Below, in pieces: positions 11,601-23,600 of a stretch of 64,000 bases of DNA. Within the stretch, counting starts at the first letter, position 1; every line of letters starts with the position of its first letter. This stretch comes from Ligula intestinalis (Eukaryota > Platyhelminthes > Cestoda > Diphyllobothriidea > Diphyllobothriidae). The stretch lies in the NCBI GenBank assembly GCA_036362985.1, contig JAYGXS010000003.1, positions 39,344,321-39,408,320 on the forward strand, given 5' to 3'. The translations under genes were made by a program, and so were the position numbers. A model generated the notes under the pieces. That model was not told where the DNA came from. It did no database searches and was given only the letters and a program-made list of their open reading frames with translations.

Positions 11601-14600
11601 CTTTAGATAGGTATAAAGATGGTTTTTCTTTACTTTTAGACCAAAGGCATTTGCTTGCTTGACTCGCTGATGGATTTCGCCCCCCCCCCTTGTTCCCCAC
11701 TTCCCATGTACCTAACTGACCAAAATAAAGTTATGTTTAATATGTGACATGTCTGAACGTCTTCTTTCAGGTCTCTCACGTCAAGGACTACTGTTCACCA
11801 GTTGCTTCTGACTTTCGCTTTAGGGCAGATGGAGTGCCACTTCAGGTTTTTTGCGACTGGCTGATGACGGCTAACGAGCCAGAAATGACAATTCCAGTCA
11901 CTTTTGCTGTGTCTAGATTACTAGCCGTTCTGTGGCCGCTGGCGTTACTCAAGAATGAGCCCCAAGGCAGAGCGGGATGAGTGAGTTACGTTAGTCATCG
12001 GTGAACTTTAATCAAGGAGTGTCAACGTAACTTATATTATATTACGGGTCTGATGATGAATAATCGACAAACACTTCTTGAATATTTACGTGGCTATCAT
12101 TACAAAATGTAAAAGCAACCCAAGGATCTTTCTGAAGACAATTGTGTACCCATGCAATACAATTACTTCTGTAGTCCGAAACAATTAAACATTTTATGAG
12201 GAAAACTACGAGCTTCCTGTTAATCGCAAATACACCACATCGTGTTGTAGATAACATCTGGGCAGAACTCACACTAGCTTCCTATGAACTTGGACAGATT
12301 TTAGAGTACGATAAGCCGACAAGCAATCGCATGTTGTGTAAAAGACTAAATTGAATTAAAAAATATGTTAAATAAAACCATAACTAAAATTCAGCTAAGT
12401 AACTTAGTAAAAAAATCAAAACTAAACTAAAATTCATAAAACTAAGAGTACCCCCAAGAATCTGAAGATTTCGGAGTTTTTACGTGCAATAATAAGCATA
12501 ACTACGCCTACTAAATTACATGTAGTAGATTAAAAAGTATAGGCAAAGGATATTACCGACAAAGACATGAGACACTAGGAAGGCCTTTTCTAGTTTATTT
12601 GCCGTCGTCAGCGAGCGAGAGTTCAAATAGCAACATGGACAGACGAGTGTGCCCTTTAACAGATCAGTGTACGTATATCTGTTACTGTATATCCCCGATC
12701 CAATACCGACAAAACCTTGAGCTCGTAGCTCAATGGTTAGGACGTTCGCCCTGACCGGAGAATTCGCGAGTTCAAAACTCGATTGCGGCCGCAATTTCAG
12801 CGGCAACACTGGATATGAGTACCACTAGCTGACGACGGCAAATAAACCAGAAGAGGCCTTCTTAGTGTCCCATTTCTTTGTCGGTAATATCCTTCTGCCT
12901 ATATCCTAGCCGCCTCGCGGTGGAGGCTCGAGTGAGAGCTCTAATGGCAATATGGACGGACTAGTGGGTCCTCTAACAGATCGGTGTACGCGTATCTGCC
13001 ACTTTATATGAGTATATATATCAAGGGACATCGGTATATGAGAATGTCAACTGAAATTCTTACTCTATAAGTGTTCCACTGTCAGCTGCATTAAGACCAT
13101 GAGGCGCTCTAATGACCATCACGCCTGAACTTGGCCTCGAAATGCTGAAGCGGGGATCCTCCGCCACCAATCTGTTCGTCAACGGAAGCCGAGCACTGGG
13201 TTCGACTCCGTGTAAAGTAGAACGGCAGGTGACTTGAAAACTCACCCTTGGCTTGACGACCACCCGCGACGGGTACATGACCAATCGAGCAGCTGGAAAT
13301 TATGAAAAAAAACATCCCATTTTGCGTAGGAGTTGAGAAAGGGGAAACTCTAAATTAAAATTTGCCAAGTCGGTGGCCACGATTAAAAAATAAAGCACAG
13401 GAACGTTCCCTACTTCGAAACGAGTACCTTTACTTAATCTTTCCTTATTGCACGACAGAAATATATATCCCTTTTTTGCCCTAGCGCTGTGAAGTGCTTA
13501 TTCTGGCCGTTCGGTAAAAGAAGACAGATGAGCGCATTGCCCAGGTCAATGAACATTCCCGGCTAAAACGTATTGAAAGTTGGCTAACACTTTAAATCGC
13601 ACAACTTTTAACTTAAAATGCGCCACGGCAGGGTGATTGGCCTTGTTAGCTACCGCGCTCGTTCCCGTCGGCGGTACTCTGGACCCTGTCCCAACACTGG
13701 GTTCAGGATGGTGAGCAGTGAGTGAGGAAAGGTAGATGCAGTACAAGTCTACTCTCAGGATGCCTTGATTCAAGCACATGCCGTCCCTGTATCCACATTT
13801 CTGTGAGGTGCACTCTGCGCATCGTTAGTATCAATGGCCGAACGGTCATAATTCTGATAGAGCAGGCTAAAACACGTGTTAAGTAATAGCGCTCATGATC
13901 CAAAAAATAGAGTGGAACATGAGAGGCATTTCCTTGTTAGAAAAGAATTTTTCTGATCTGATTTAAATTGTCTCGATGTGCCATTCCTTGAGCAGAGAAG
14001 ATAAATTCAACGAAACAAATACACAAAAGCAAACCGGTAAATATTCCCGACAGTGTATACCTACTTATAAAGTGAGCGTGGTCTTTTGCGAAACCATGTT
14101 AGACAAGAAGCATGCCGACATTAAGATTGGCAAGCGACGGATCAGCTACTATCTGCTGACCTTATTAACGCTTAGAGAATTTAACTGATATTCGCTAAAA
14201 CACTTGAGCCATAGAATTGTACACCTACCGCAATATGCTTGGCTTTCATCGGAACCATCTTCACAGTCCATCTTCTGATTGCATAAGGATTCCTCTGAAA
14301 CACATTTCCCGTTGTGACAACTGACCGTTGAGTAAGGACAAGGATCTTTAATGAAAATTCTTGTCTCCTGAAACTGCCCTGTCGGCGGAATACACCTAAA
14401 AGTTTGGAAAATAGCAATGACGCATCGCAAAAAGATTAAGGCATTTATATCTGTGCATTCCAGTTGCTTCTAATAACATTCTAATAAGTGGACATTATAG
14501 TTTGGTCAATCGACAAATGGCTTAGAGACTTTTGGCTAGGATACACAGGTTTAGTGTTGTCTCAACTATTTACAAGATACCTTTTAATTATTAAGTTGGG

Positions 14601-17600
14601 TTGAGAATTTTAAGGAAAAAGGGAAAAAAATGAAGACTCCAGTAAATAAGCATTTTGCCAATTCATCTGCCTAGGGTTTGAGCACTGCCTGAGTTACGAA
14701 GCCAACTCCTTTGAAACTTAAATTTGTACTTACTTTACATGTAACTTTCGTTCCATTGCTACAGTTGTAGGTAGACACCTCTTTTAAAACTTAACTTCGT
14801 AATCGTGGTTAAAAGGGTGTACGATATTGTTCAATGATGCAAAGAGTGAATCACATGTGTCTTTAAATAGACAAGACTTTCACATGGAATTTTCCTTTGT
14901 AATCGGTTTTATAGAAGCATTCAACGAATTCATACACTCGCGTTTTAAATGACAGATTCAGTGTTACGTCAAAGATGTACAAGGAGTTGATGCTTAAGTA
15001 TTAAGTTGATTTGGGAATTTTAACGAAACAGTCAACCAATTAAGATTCCAGTTAAAATCATTTTGACGATTCTTCATTTATGACATGCACTCCTCTGGTT
15101 CTGTCTAGAGTTTGAATACTATCTGAATTAAGAAGACAATACTTCCGAAACCTTAATTTTAACTTGGCTTGTACATTTTCTTATAATGCTAAAGTTATGG
15201 GGATATGTCACCGTTGAAACTTCAGTTTGTAATGGCGGTTGGTTGGGGGTGCAATAGTAATTGACGGAAATGAAAGTAAGTCACAAAAAGACGGAATACG
15301 CAATCCCACTAAAGCATAAAAACACAAGTTGGCTTGCACTACGCAACCGTAGTACACACCTACCATTGTGTTCGATAGGGTTAGCATTCGTCGCCGAGTT
15401 ATTAGAGTCGTACAATATTTTGTTAACCCTAGGAGGGCAGATTTGTCGGGTGAACTGGCCACTTTCGAAGCGGCGACCTTAAGGACGCCAAAGTAGTTTA
15501 CAAAACGCATCACTTTCATAGTGGTAAGGAAAGAGGGCGCAGAGTTTGCCTCATTCATGATCCCTTCTGGAGTCCGTATAACAGTAGGTCCGGAGAGGTG
15601 GAAGTGACATCGTACATATCAGTTGGCGTAACGTATAGCCACTGGCTCTGGCAAGAAGCAAGCATTAAACTATTGTGCGACCCAAATAATCCGAAATCGA
15701 ATTTTAACCCTAACAAACACAATGAATGGGGTTACAGTTAGTTTGGCGCTTGCTTTTCCTCCCTTTTGTCCCAGTTATAAAGCCCTTATTAACATCGATC
15801 CCGTATTAAAGGCTGGACTATGCTTTGTTGTCTGAGTGGGATAGTAAATTGCGTCCTTGACTAAGTGACTTGTGTCTCTAAACGGCCCGGACTTTAACAC
15901 AGAAACCTCCTCCATAATTGACTTTATACAAACAGTCAGCGAAGTTACTCGTTTTCATTCCACAAGAGCTTACTCTATTAAAAGGATATTTTTGTGACCA
16001 CGCGATAATTACGTCAGAATGACCTACTGGATAGTCATGCCGTTGTACACGGCAGGCAGGCCATTTGGTACGTTTACAACAACTCGTTCCGCCGTCGGTC
16101 TCGTGGCTTGAAATTGACTATCCAGGTTGATGTTGGCCCCGCTCGAGAAAACCACATTTGGCTGCACGCCAGGTCGGCGTGAGATACATTCAATTTGAAA
16201 GGGCTCAAACGCATCCGTGTGAACCATGTGCGGTCGCATCTCCACGTCTACAAGGCCGGTCGGGAAAGAAAGATGTGAAGATATTAAAAACACCTTGCGT
16301 AAACAAACCGCAAAAATAACAAGGATGAAAGTCATGCCATACCCTGACCGCCGAAGTGTGGTAGTGTAATGGTACTGTCGACACTGCCGGTGCTGCCACC
16401 GACGCTTGCCGCGCAGCGGTACCGGCCGACGTCCTCTTGCCGGAAGTTGGGAATCTCCAGAATGTTCCCCTTACCAACCATCTGGCCATCCTTGTACCAG
16501 ACGAAGTCCACATTCGGCGGGTCAGGTCGTACGAAGCACTGCAGCCGAACATTGTCGCCGTAGGTGAAGACGGGAGGATACCGCACAATGTAGATGGTGT
16601 AGCGATCACCGAGGCCGTCGCCTATTTGCGTATCGTTGCCTATCCTTAATTCCAGAAACTGACAAAATGCAAGCAGAATGATGCTGGGCATGAAAGTTGA
16701 AAAACGCATTTTCAGTAGGACGTCTGTGGGATATGTATACTATATTACCACTGCTCATAACAATGAGATTATGAGATAGGAAATCACATTTTTTTATATT
16801 TTTGCCGAACCTTAGAGTCTTACTTTGACTTTGAGGAGCCTAATCTCTAGCACCATATAAAATAAGGCGTTGTGAAATGACGTCTCTGTAACCAGTCACC
16901 TACGTCGATGAACAAAGCATAATGACATCGAATTTCTCATACTTGACTCTGAAGCCTACCAGTCTTTTGCTTCCTTACGCGTGTGTCTTGCATCAGCACC
17001 TACTTTTCATTCAAATCGGAAAGGCTGTTTTGTAGTTGTTTGACACATATATGGGGTGAGCCTGAAATTCCTTGATCAGAATATCGAGGCATATGTGTTC
17101 TTGTACCACTATTCGTAAAAATCAGAATTGACGGTGAGATCTTAGGCGGACACCATTACCGGCAAAGGCAAGGGAGACTCGAATGGCCATTTCTGGTTCA
17201 TTAGCCATTTTGTTTTCATGTGAAATATACTAGCTTTATGCTAGTGCTTCAGGATTCTAATTTCTCTCGAATTTACGTCTTTTTCTAACGATCAGCTTCA
17301 TACAAATAAACAGAATAAACTCATTTAATGCCACTTTTAAGATATCAAACTTGTCAACCGTCAGAAAAACCAGACCCACAAATTTTGATACTTTTCCCGC
17401 TTACCCCTGCATAATGTCTTAACGTTCCTCAAATTTTCATCTGCAAAGGGAGCGAAAGAAAGGAACTTACAGCGCTCTCCTAATTAGCCTCGAGTTCAAA
17501 GTCTGCTTCGTGTTACACGTTTCATTTTACTAAGAATTAATTATTTCCCTCTTTAAGCCTGTATTTTGAACGCAGAGCTAAAAACCCAGCACTGCCGCCT

Positions 17601-20600
17601 AAAATAATGCTAATTTTGAACAAAAAAACTCTGTGTAAGGGAGTTGAAACAAACAGGCAGGCATGTTAAAGCTGCATAAGCAAAATGTGACCACCGGACA
17701 GTCTCTGACTCGCTAGAAATGGGCATGTTCAGCTTCCCTGCCATTTCCTCCCGCTCTTAGTAAAAAAAACAGAGGAAAGCGTGAAAGTGTTGTGGAGCGG
17801 TGTTCACTCTTGAACGCTTTTGCTTGGTGTGTAGGAGCAATACCTGTAATGCTACTCTGGAGAGCATCGGACGAGGGAAACTCCCTGGGCGTTTGCAGAG
17901 AAGAGAGGCTGGCTAACGTCCCTCCACCTGTCACTGTAACATCTGCTGGGAGTGGGGCGGGAAACAAAGGGGTCGTCTGCATTGGTGTTGGTGTGTTTTG
18001 CGACCTTATTCAACCAGTTGGACAGTCTCCATGGCATACAATGCTCCCCGGCTTGCAGGTGGCTTACGAGTCTTTTGACAGGCTTGGTCAACCAAACTTT
18101 GCAACTAGGCTGTGCTCCATGCGTGTTTCATGAAACTGCGCAACTGACGAGAAGTTTGCGAGCGCAAATACGTCTGCGTCAATATTCATCTTGCCATCAT
18201 TTTAGGGACTTGTACATCAGATATCAGCCATCTTTCTCTTCTTGTCTACTATTTATCCACCTTTCCAGCACGTTTCGACAACTCAACCATTGGTTTGACG
18301 TTTTCTTACTTCCAGCCTCCTTGCCTTTAGATTTCACTGACCTTCTATACTGTTCGCAAATATTCAATAAAACAACCTACAGTAGCTGGTCTGTCAAATG
18401 AAATTTGAATCGAAATTCAGGAATTCGCCTCTGATGAGAAAGGATTACTCAGCGGGTTTTTAATGAACTTTTTTCCGGACACCTGCAAAAATCTTTTTAT
18501 TAGGTTTTACCACTTTTTAGACCCTTCTTTGAAGGACGGACAAGCTTATTTGATATCAAGCATTACAATTAATTAACATGATCTTTACAAAAGAAATGGT
18601 GATAGGAAAACCCGTTTATACATGTAGCCTTGCAAACGATTTCAGGAGGGTTAAATTTTACTAAAGCATAACCTTACCATTAACCCCAACCCCAACCTTG
18701 GCCATAACCTTGCTCCCAAGCTTCATCTATCAAAACTTAAAACAACGGCCTGGAATAGGTGGTTCCTATTCCTGCTTCTTGTCAAGCAGTCTATTATACA
18801 TTCACTTTTCCTGCTGTAGAGCACCAGAATGTGGTTTGATTAACTTAAAGAACAGTTTAAGCGTGACATACGATGCAAGGCACCCGGTTGTTTATCGGCA
18901 TTCATCGGCTTTTTTGATCTTGCTGAGGCGTCTGTCTATAGAAGGAGAAGATTTGATCTCTGGAAAGAGAAGTTTATTTGCCTGACATTTCGGATTCTGG
19001 CTGCAACCCACAGACCCTTATCTGCGGTTGTCTTTAGTGATGAGCTTAAACCAGGTTCCAATCGTCAGGTCAATAAATTTCGTGTTCTATCGATCACATC
19101 TTCTCTTTCTGAACTGCTTTCTTGAACTCGCCTCTTTGCTTCTACCAGCCATATCGTGTATGGTGTCCTTAGGCTGATGTGTATTTGCAAAACAAGCTTA
19201 CTTTCTAAGGGGTTTGCTCGCTTCTGAGGCATTCTCCACATCATGCTTTTTTTGACCTTTCACTAGAGGCTTGCCCTGCGTGTAGAAGATCAATTAGTTG
19301 TCAACCAGGGATTATGTTGATCGGCATGTATCCATCTTGTGGGTTGTATGTTAAATCATACCGATGGGCGATTTTCTCGTGATGACTAACTTTGTATTTT
19401 ATTTTGACTTGCAAGTCTGAGCGTGACATTCCTTCCGGTTATTTACAGGTAAAGGTACCTCATTAGCAACACCATAGTTTTCGATGAGCGATTTTCTCGT
19501 GATGACTAACTTTCTATTTTATTTTGATTTGTAAGCCTGAGCGTGACATTCCTTCAGGTTATTTACAGGTAAAGGTACCTTATTAGCAACACCATAGTTT
19601 TCTATAACATAAATAAGCAACCCAACAACTAAAACTAACGTAACTTACCAAAACTCAATGAACGTAAAACGAAACTAAACCAATAAAACTAAATAATAAT
19701 AAAGTAATAAGCAGACTAACAAAATAATCAACTACAACGAAATAACCAGTTAATTATATTAAAGAAAACTACAGTGTTGCTTATAAGGAACCCTTACCTG
19801 GTTAGAAAGTCACATAATCTTCTAACTTTGAGCATACAAGAGGTTTAGGTCNNNNNNNNNNCAAAATCGATGTTTAACAATTTGCAGTATTCGAGTGTGA
19901 ACCAGTTGCTCTGAGTTCTCTCCTTAATACATCTTCGAAAAACACTAATTTTGTTTTTCGCAAAATAATATTCCTGAACTTGAAGTAAAATCGCCTATCT
20001 TACTTGCATAATTTTAGTGGAGAAATCGAAACCAAACGAAGAAATTTCAGAGTCAGATGCCGTAATCACGGTGCAGACTCACACAACGACACTCATTCTG
20101 CAATATCAGGCGGATGCTCGATATTTCTGCAGAGGATACATAATGAACAAAGGTAAAAGTAAAATCGTTTTTACACTCAAAGCACTTCTTGCGCCCGAAT
20201 GTCGAATACTATTTCGCAGAATAAGCCACGCAATACTTAGGCACAATCTGCGGATTTTTAAAGATGAGCTTTTTCCCTTCGGCCTAATGGCGGGAGGTAT
20301 GGGGGAATGCTTTTGTGGTCAATGTTTTTGGCGCATGATTTAACTTATCCACAGAATCAGTGTACAAACTAAGGTCCCAGTGAATGGGATCCAAATTCAA
20401 AATTGACTCACGTGACGCAAAGTTTGTCCGTTGGCTAGGAACGCTTCGCACACGTAATCGCCCTCGTTAGCAGGCTGAAAGCTCTCAAAGAGCAGTCTTC
20501 CGTCTTCGACCACGGGTATATTTTGCGCATTCAGCCAGCGAATGTAGGCCTTTGCGGTAGGCGGCTTGACGCTGCACACAAACTCCACACGCCTGTTGAC

Positions 20601-23600
20601 ATGGAGTGGACCTTTTGGGCCAGAAAGGGAGAGCGAGTACCTCTCCATGTCCTCTGTGAGCAAGAAGTGACGTAAAGGGAAGAAATGAAGCGATGGAGGA
20701 AGATATGCCTGGGTTAGTTATACCCACCATGTTTCTTTAAATAACTTGAAAATTAAACATGAAAGGTATTGGCGACTGGTTTCACAATAGTCACTGTCGG
20801 TCGCTTCATTCATTGGTCTTTCAGAATCGAATGTTCACGAAAACACCATCCATGTGGCCGGCTGTTGTCGCAGGACCCGCGACTTGAGAATTTACGTCAT
20901 TTTTCTTCATTGCTGCCGTGTTTACGGTGATTCACATCCGAAGGAGACTTCCAGTTCCTCGTATGAACTTGCTTTGCCTATAAGCGTACCAGATCCGATA
21001 GACGAATCCAGGTGTTTCTTGCCGTTGCAGTGGGTCTTTTGGTCTCGGTTACAGCAATCGCAAATTATAGTAGAGCACCGTATATAGGTCTCTCTGAGGC
21101 TACTCGCACAGTTCAAGTCCAAACTATGTCAAACAGAATCGGAACTGCTATGAACCATTGTTGGTTGGGAAGCATATGTATCATTTCGTTAAAAATGGCG
21201 TATAGATGCCAAGTAGGCAAGTTGTCTGCATTTCACTGGGTGAAAGCAGTCTAAATTTAGGCTAATCCACGTACTGTCTGCTGAGGAGAAGGTTCGTGAA
21301 GGGATAGTTCCCGTATTAAAATATACTAGGAATAAGTATGAGTATAAGAATAAGTATGAACTAGCTCGAATTTATCTGAACTGCACCAATGAAGAGTAGT
21401 ACAGTCCTGATTGATTTATTTCTACCAAAAAGTACCAGATGAACTTCTACGATGAACCAGAGAGTATTTAATCAGCTTGCACTATTCTTACACCTGCCTA
21501 CATACAGAACTGTCCAGCATAGACATCAATTACTGGCAAAAAAGGAGGAAAATCAAGAATTATCTCTATCATTAGTTGAGGGAAAGGACGTTTGGAGATA
21601 AACCACTGTAGGAGTCACTCACTCTCCTGAACGACGTCCGTCTGCAATTCATGGGTATAACCAGAGTAAAGGCCCCGGACACGGACTGCGTATACGCCGA
21701 AATTCTGCAGGGAGTTCAGTTGCACGTACATGTCGGAACCGGGACTGTCGTCGAGCTGACGTCCATCGGGTGCAATCCAGGTGTACTCGAATTGTTCCGA
21801 TGTGTTGTAGACCGGAAATGGTGGCAGAGAGACGCCGACCCGCCGGTGCGTAAATCCACCGAGTTGTGGCTGCTCCGCCAGCACAGTGATCTGAAAACGC
21901 AGGGCTGAAAGACAGACGGTTGGGTTAAAAAGAGAACGAACATGCACTTAACGCTTCAGTTGATGATGGGCTGACTAAAAAGGTACAATAAGTTACCTTC
22001 TACATAGGCTGCCAAATAGGTTCACGTATATAACAGACTAAAAGATTATACCGCGTTGGACAGGTGTATTGTAGAAGGCCTCGGTTGCAAGATGAATCAA
22101 CGGAATAGATGTTTCTTTTGCGTTTTAGTTTGCACAGACTTAGGTGGCATGATGAAAAGAGACAGAAGTTACGAAAAACACTCACTTGTAAAAACACTGC
22201 TTAACACTGACTGATAGTTTGGGAGGACTGCAGTGTTTCCTTCATTCTTTCCAGTCTGCCAATATCAACGCAATGCAGGAAGCTTCTCCTATTGCCAACT
22301 GACAGGCTACTGGGGTTACTTAATTTAAGATCGTAAAAATAAGGGCCGGGTGATTACGCTTTTATATCTAGCCCTGTTTGAATAACGGGTGCTCCCTTCA
22401 TAGAAGAGGGAATATTGTTAAGTGGATTCCGATTAAGTAAGTTGGATATTTGGAACCAGAGGATACACAACTTGGCTGACACTGCGTTCATTCGGCATGC
22501 TGTACCTACAACTTGTGTGATAACAAAAGAAGTGGTGCAATTTTAGGAAAACTGATGACTTATCACTAATGCATACGATTTTCCTCAAAAACTTCGAATA
22601 AATGCTTTCTGTTTTTTAGCATATAAAAAGACAAAAGTAGGGTACGGTCGAAATTCAAACCATGGGCTTTCCATGTCTACTACATTATGTAAATTATGTA
22701 GTCCGAGTACTTTTTATCCTCTACAGGATAAACCATCTTATGAACTATCTTTTAGGCCAGCTAAAGGCATCAGCATCTTCACCGTGAAACAATTTTAATA
22801 CATTATCGGTTTGGGTAGGTAAGTTCGGTAGATATTTCGGTTTGGCTGCTATCTAGTTCTCGCAAAATACCACTGCTTAGATAAGGCACTAGTGTTTCTG
22901 TAGGCAAGCATGTTATCTTGACTGTTTTGCGCAACCTAGCGAAGTGAGAATTTTGCGTTCAACTTATGACAAATCTTATCATTCAGCGTGTTCTATCACC
23001 ATTTATTGTGTGCTTTATATCGTTGAAATACGGGATACATTGACTTCAATGTCCAGTTTCTTTGTTTTAGCGCGTGTAGTATCTTTACTCAAGACAGGAT
23101 TGCGGTAAGAAAATCTCTAATTTCACCATCTTCGGTATAGCAGCACAAAAGAGGAATTTTTTCTTCCACGACACTGCTGTTATAAGTTTTTTTTCGATTC
23201 GAGGGCTTAACATATCTTAAGTGAGCATTAGCACAGTAAATTAGGATTTTCATGGAGTTAAATTACCAAAAAGCAAATACCTTCATTTCCGCGGTTGACT
23301 AAGAGCGCCCTGAATAGCACTTTTTCACCGCAAGCCCAGAGCTGGTTTTCTGATTTTCAGCCCGCACACACGCCTCGTCTTTTGGAGAAAAATTGGAGTC
23401 GCCATGTACTATGATGTAGTGTCATATTAGGGTGTCGATTAGTACTTTTCACATGTTCCAGTTTACTCGTAGTGCCTCTTTCAGCCCTGAATGAGTCAGA
23501 CTCTCAACTGTTTAGATGATGGCTGTCCACTGATTGACTGTATGCACAAACTTTCAGCACGCAACTGTCCAGGATGGCGAAATTTTAAAATCCAGACGGT

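Larger units (their letters stand above)
10204..14224 (-). other. Intron 8 of the perlecan-like gene
   Basis: This 4-kb intron contains the repeat tail at 11845-11925, the inverted-repeat tRNA-like element at 12540-12901, its partial direct repeat at 12938-13005 and a dispersed repeat at 13679-13760. The minus-strand frame at 10713-10967 and its flanks (10610-11250) look like decayed transposon coding sequence, but I cannot name a family. A small missing exon here could explain the exon 8/9 phase problem. Confidence 0.55.
16659..20411 (-). other. Intron 5 of the perlecan-like gene
   Basis: This 3.75-kb intron contains a decayed Penelope-type tail on the minus strand (about 18940-19000), the 120-bp tandem duplication (19362-19601) and the 10-N gap. 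Open frames at 17792-18401 and 20017-20343 have no recognisable similarity. Confidence 0.6.

Noticed and set aside
13198..13208. GGTTCGACTCC, a perfect Pol III B box
   Set aside because: No A box at the right spacing and no cloverleaf on either strand.
16332..16709. Separate short gene starting with a hydrophobic leader ([16 protein letters not shown])
   Set aside because: The leader is intronic. The TTTTGTCAG acceptor and phase 0 match exon 5, so this is an internal exon.
17792..18401. Overlapping open frames of 113 and 149 codons
   Set aside because: Different frames, no conserved motif, no splice-consistent structure; probably chance in a GC-richer block.
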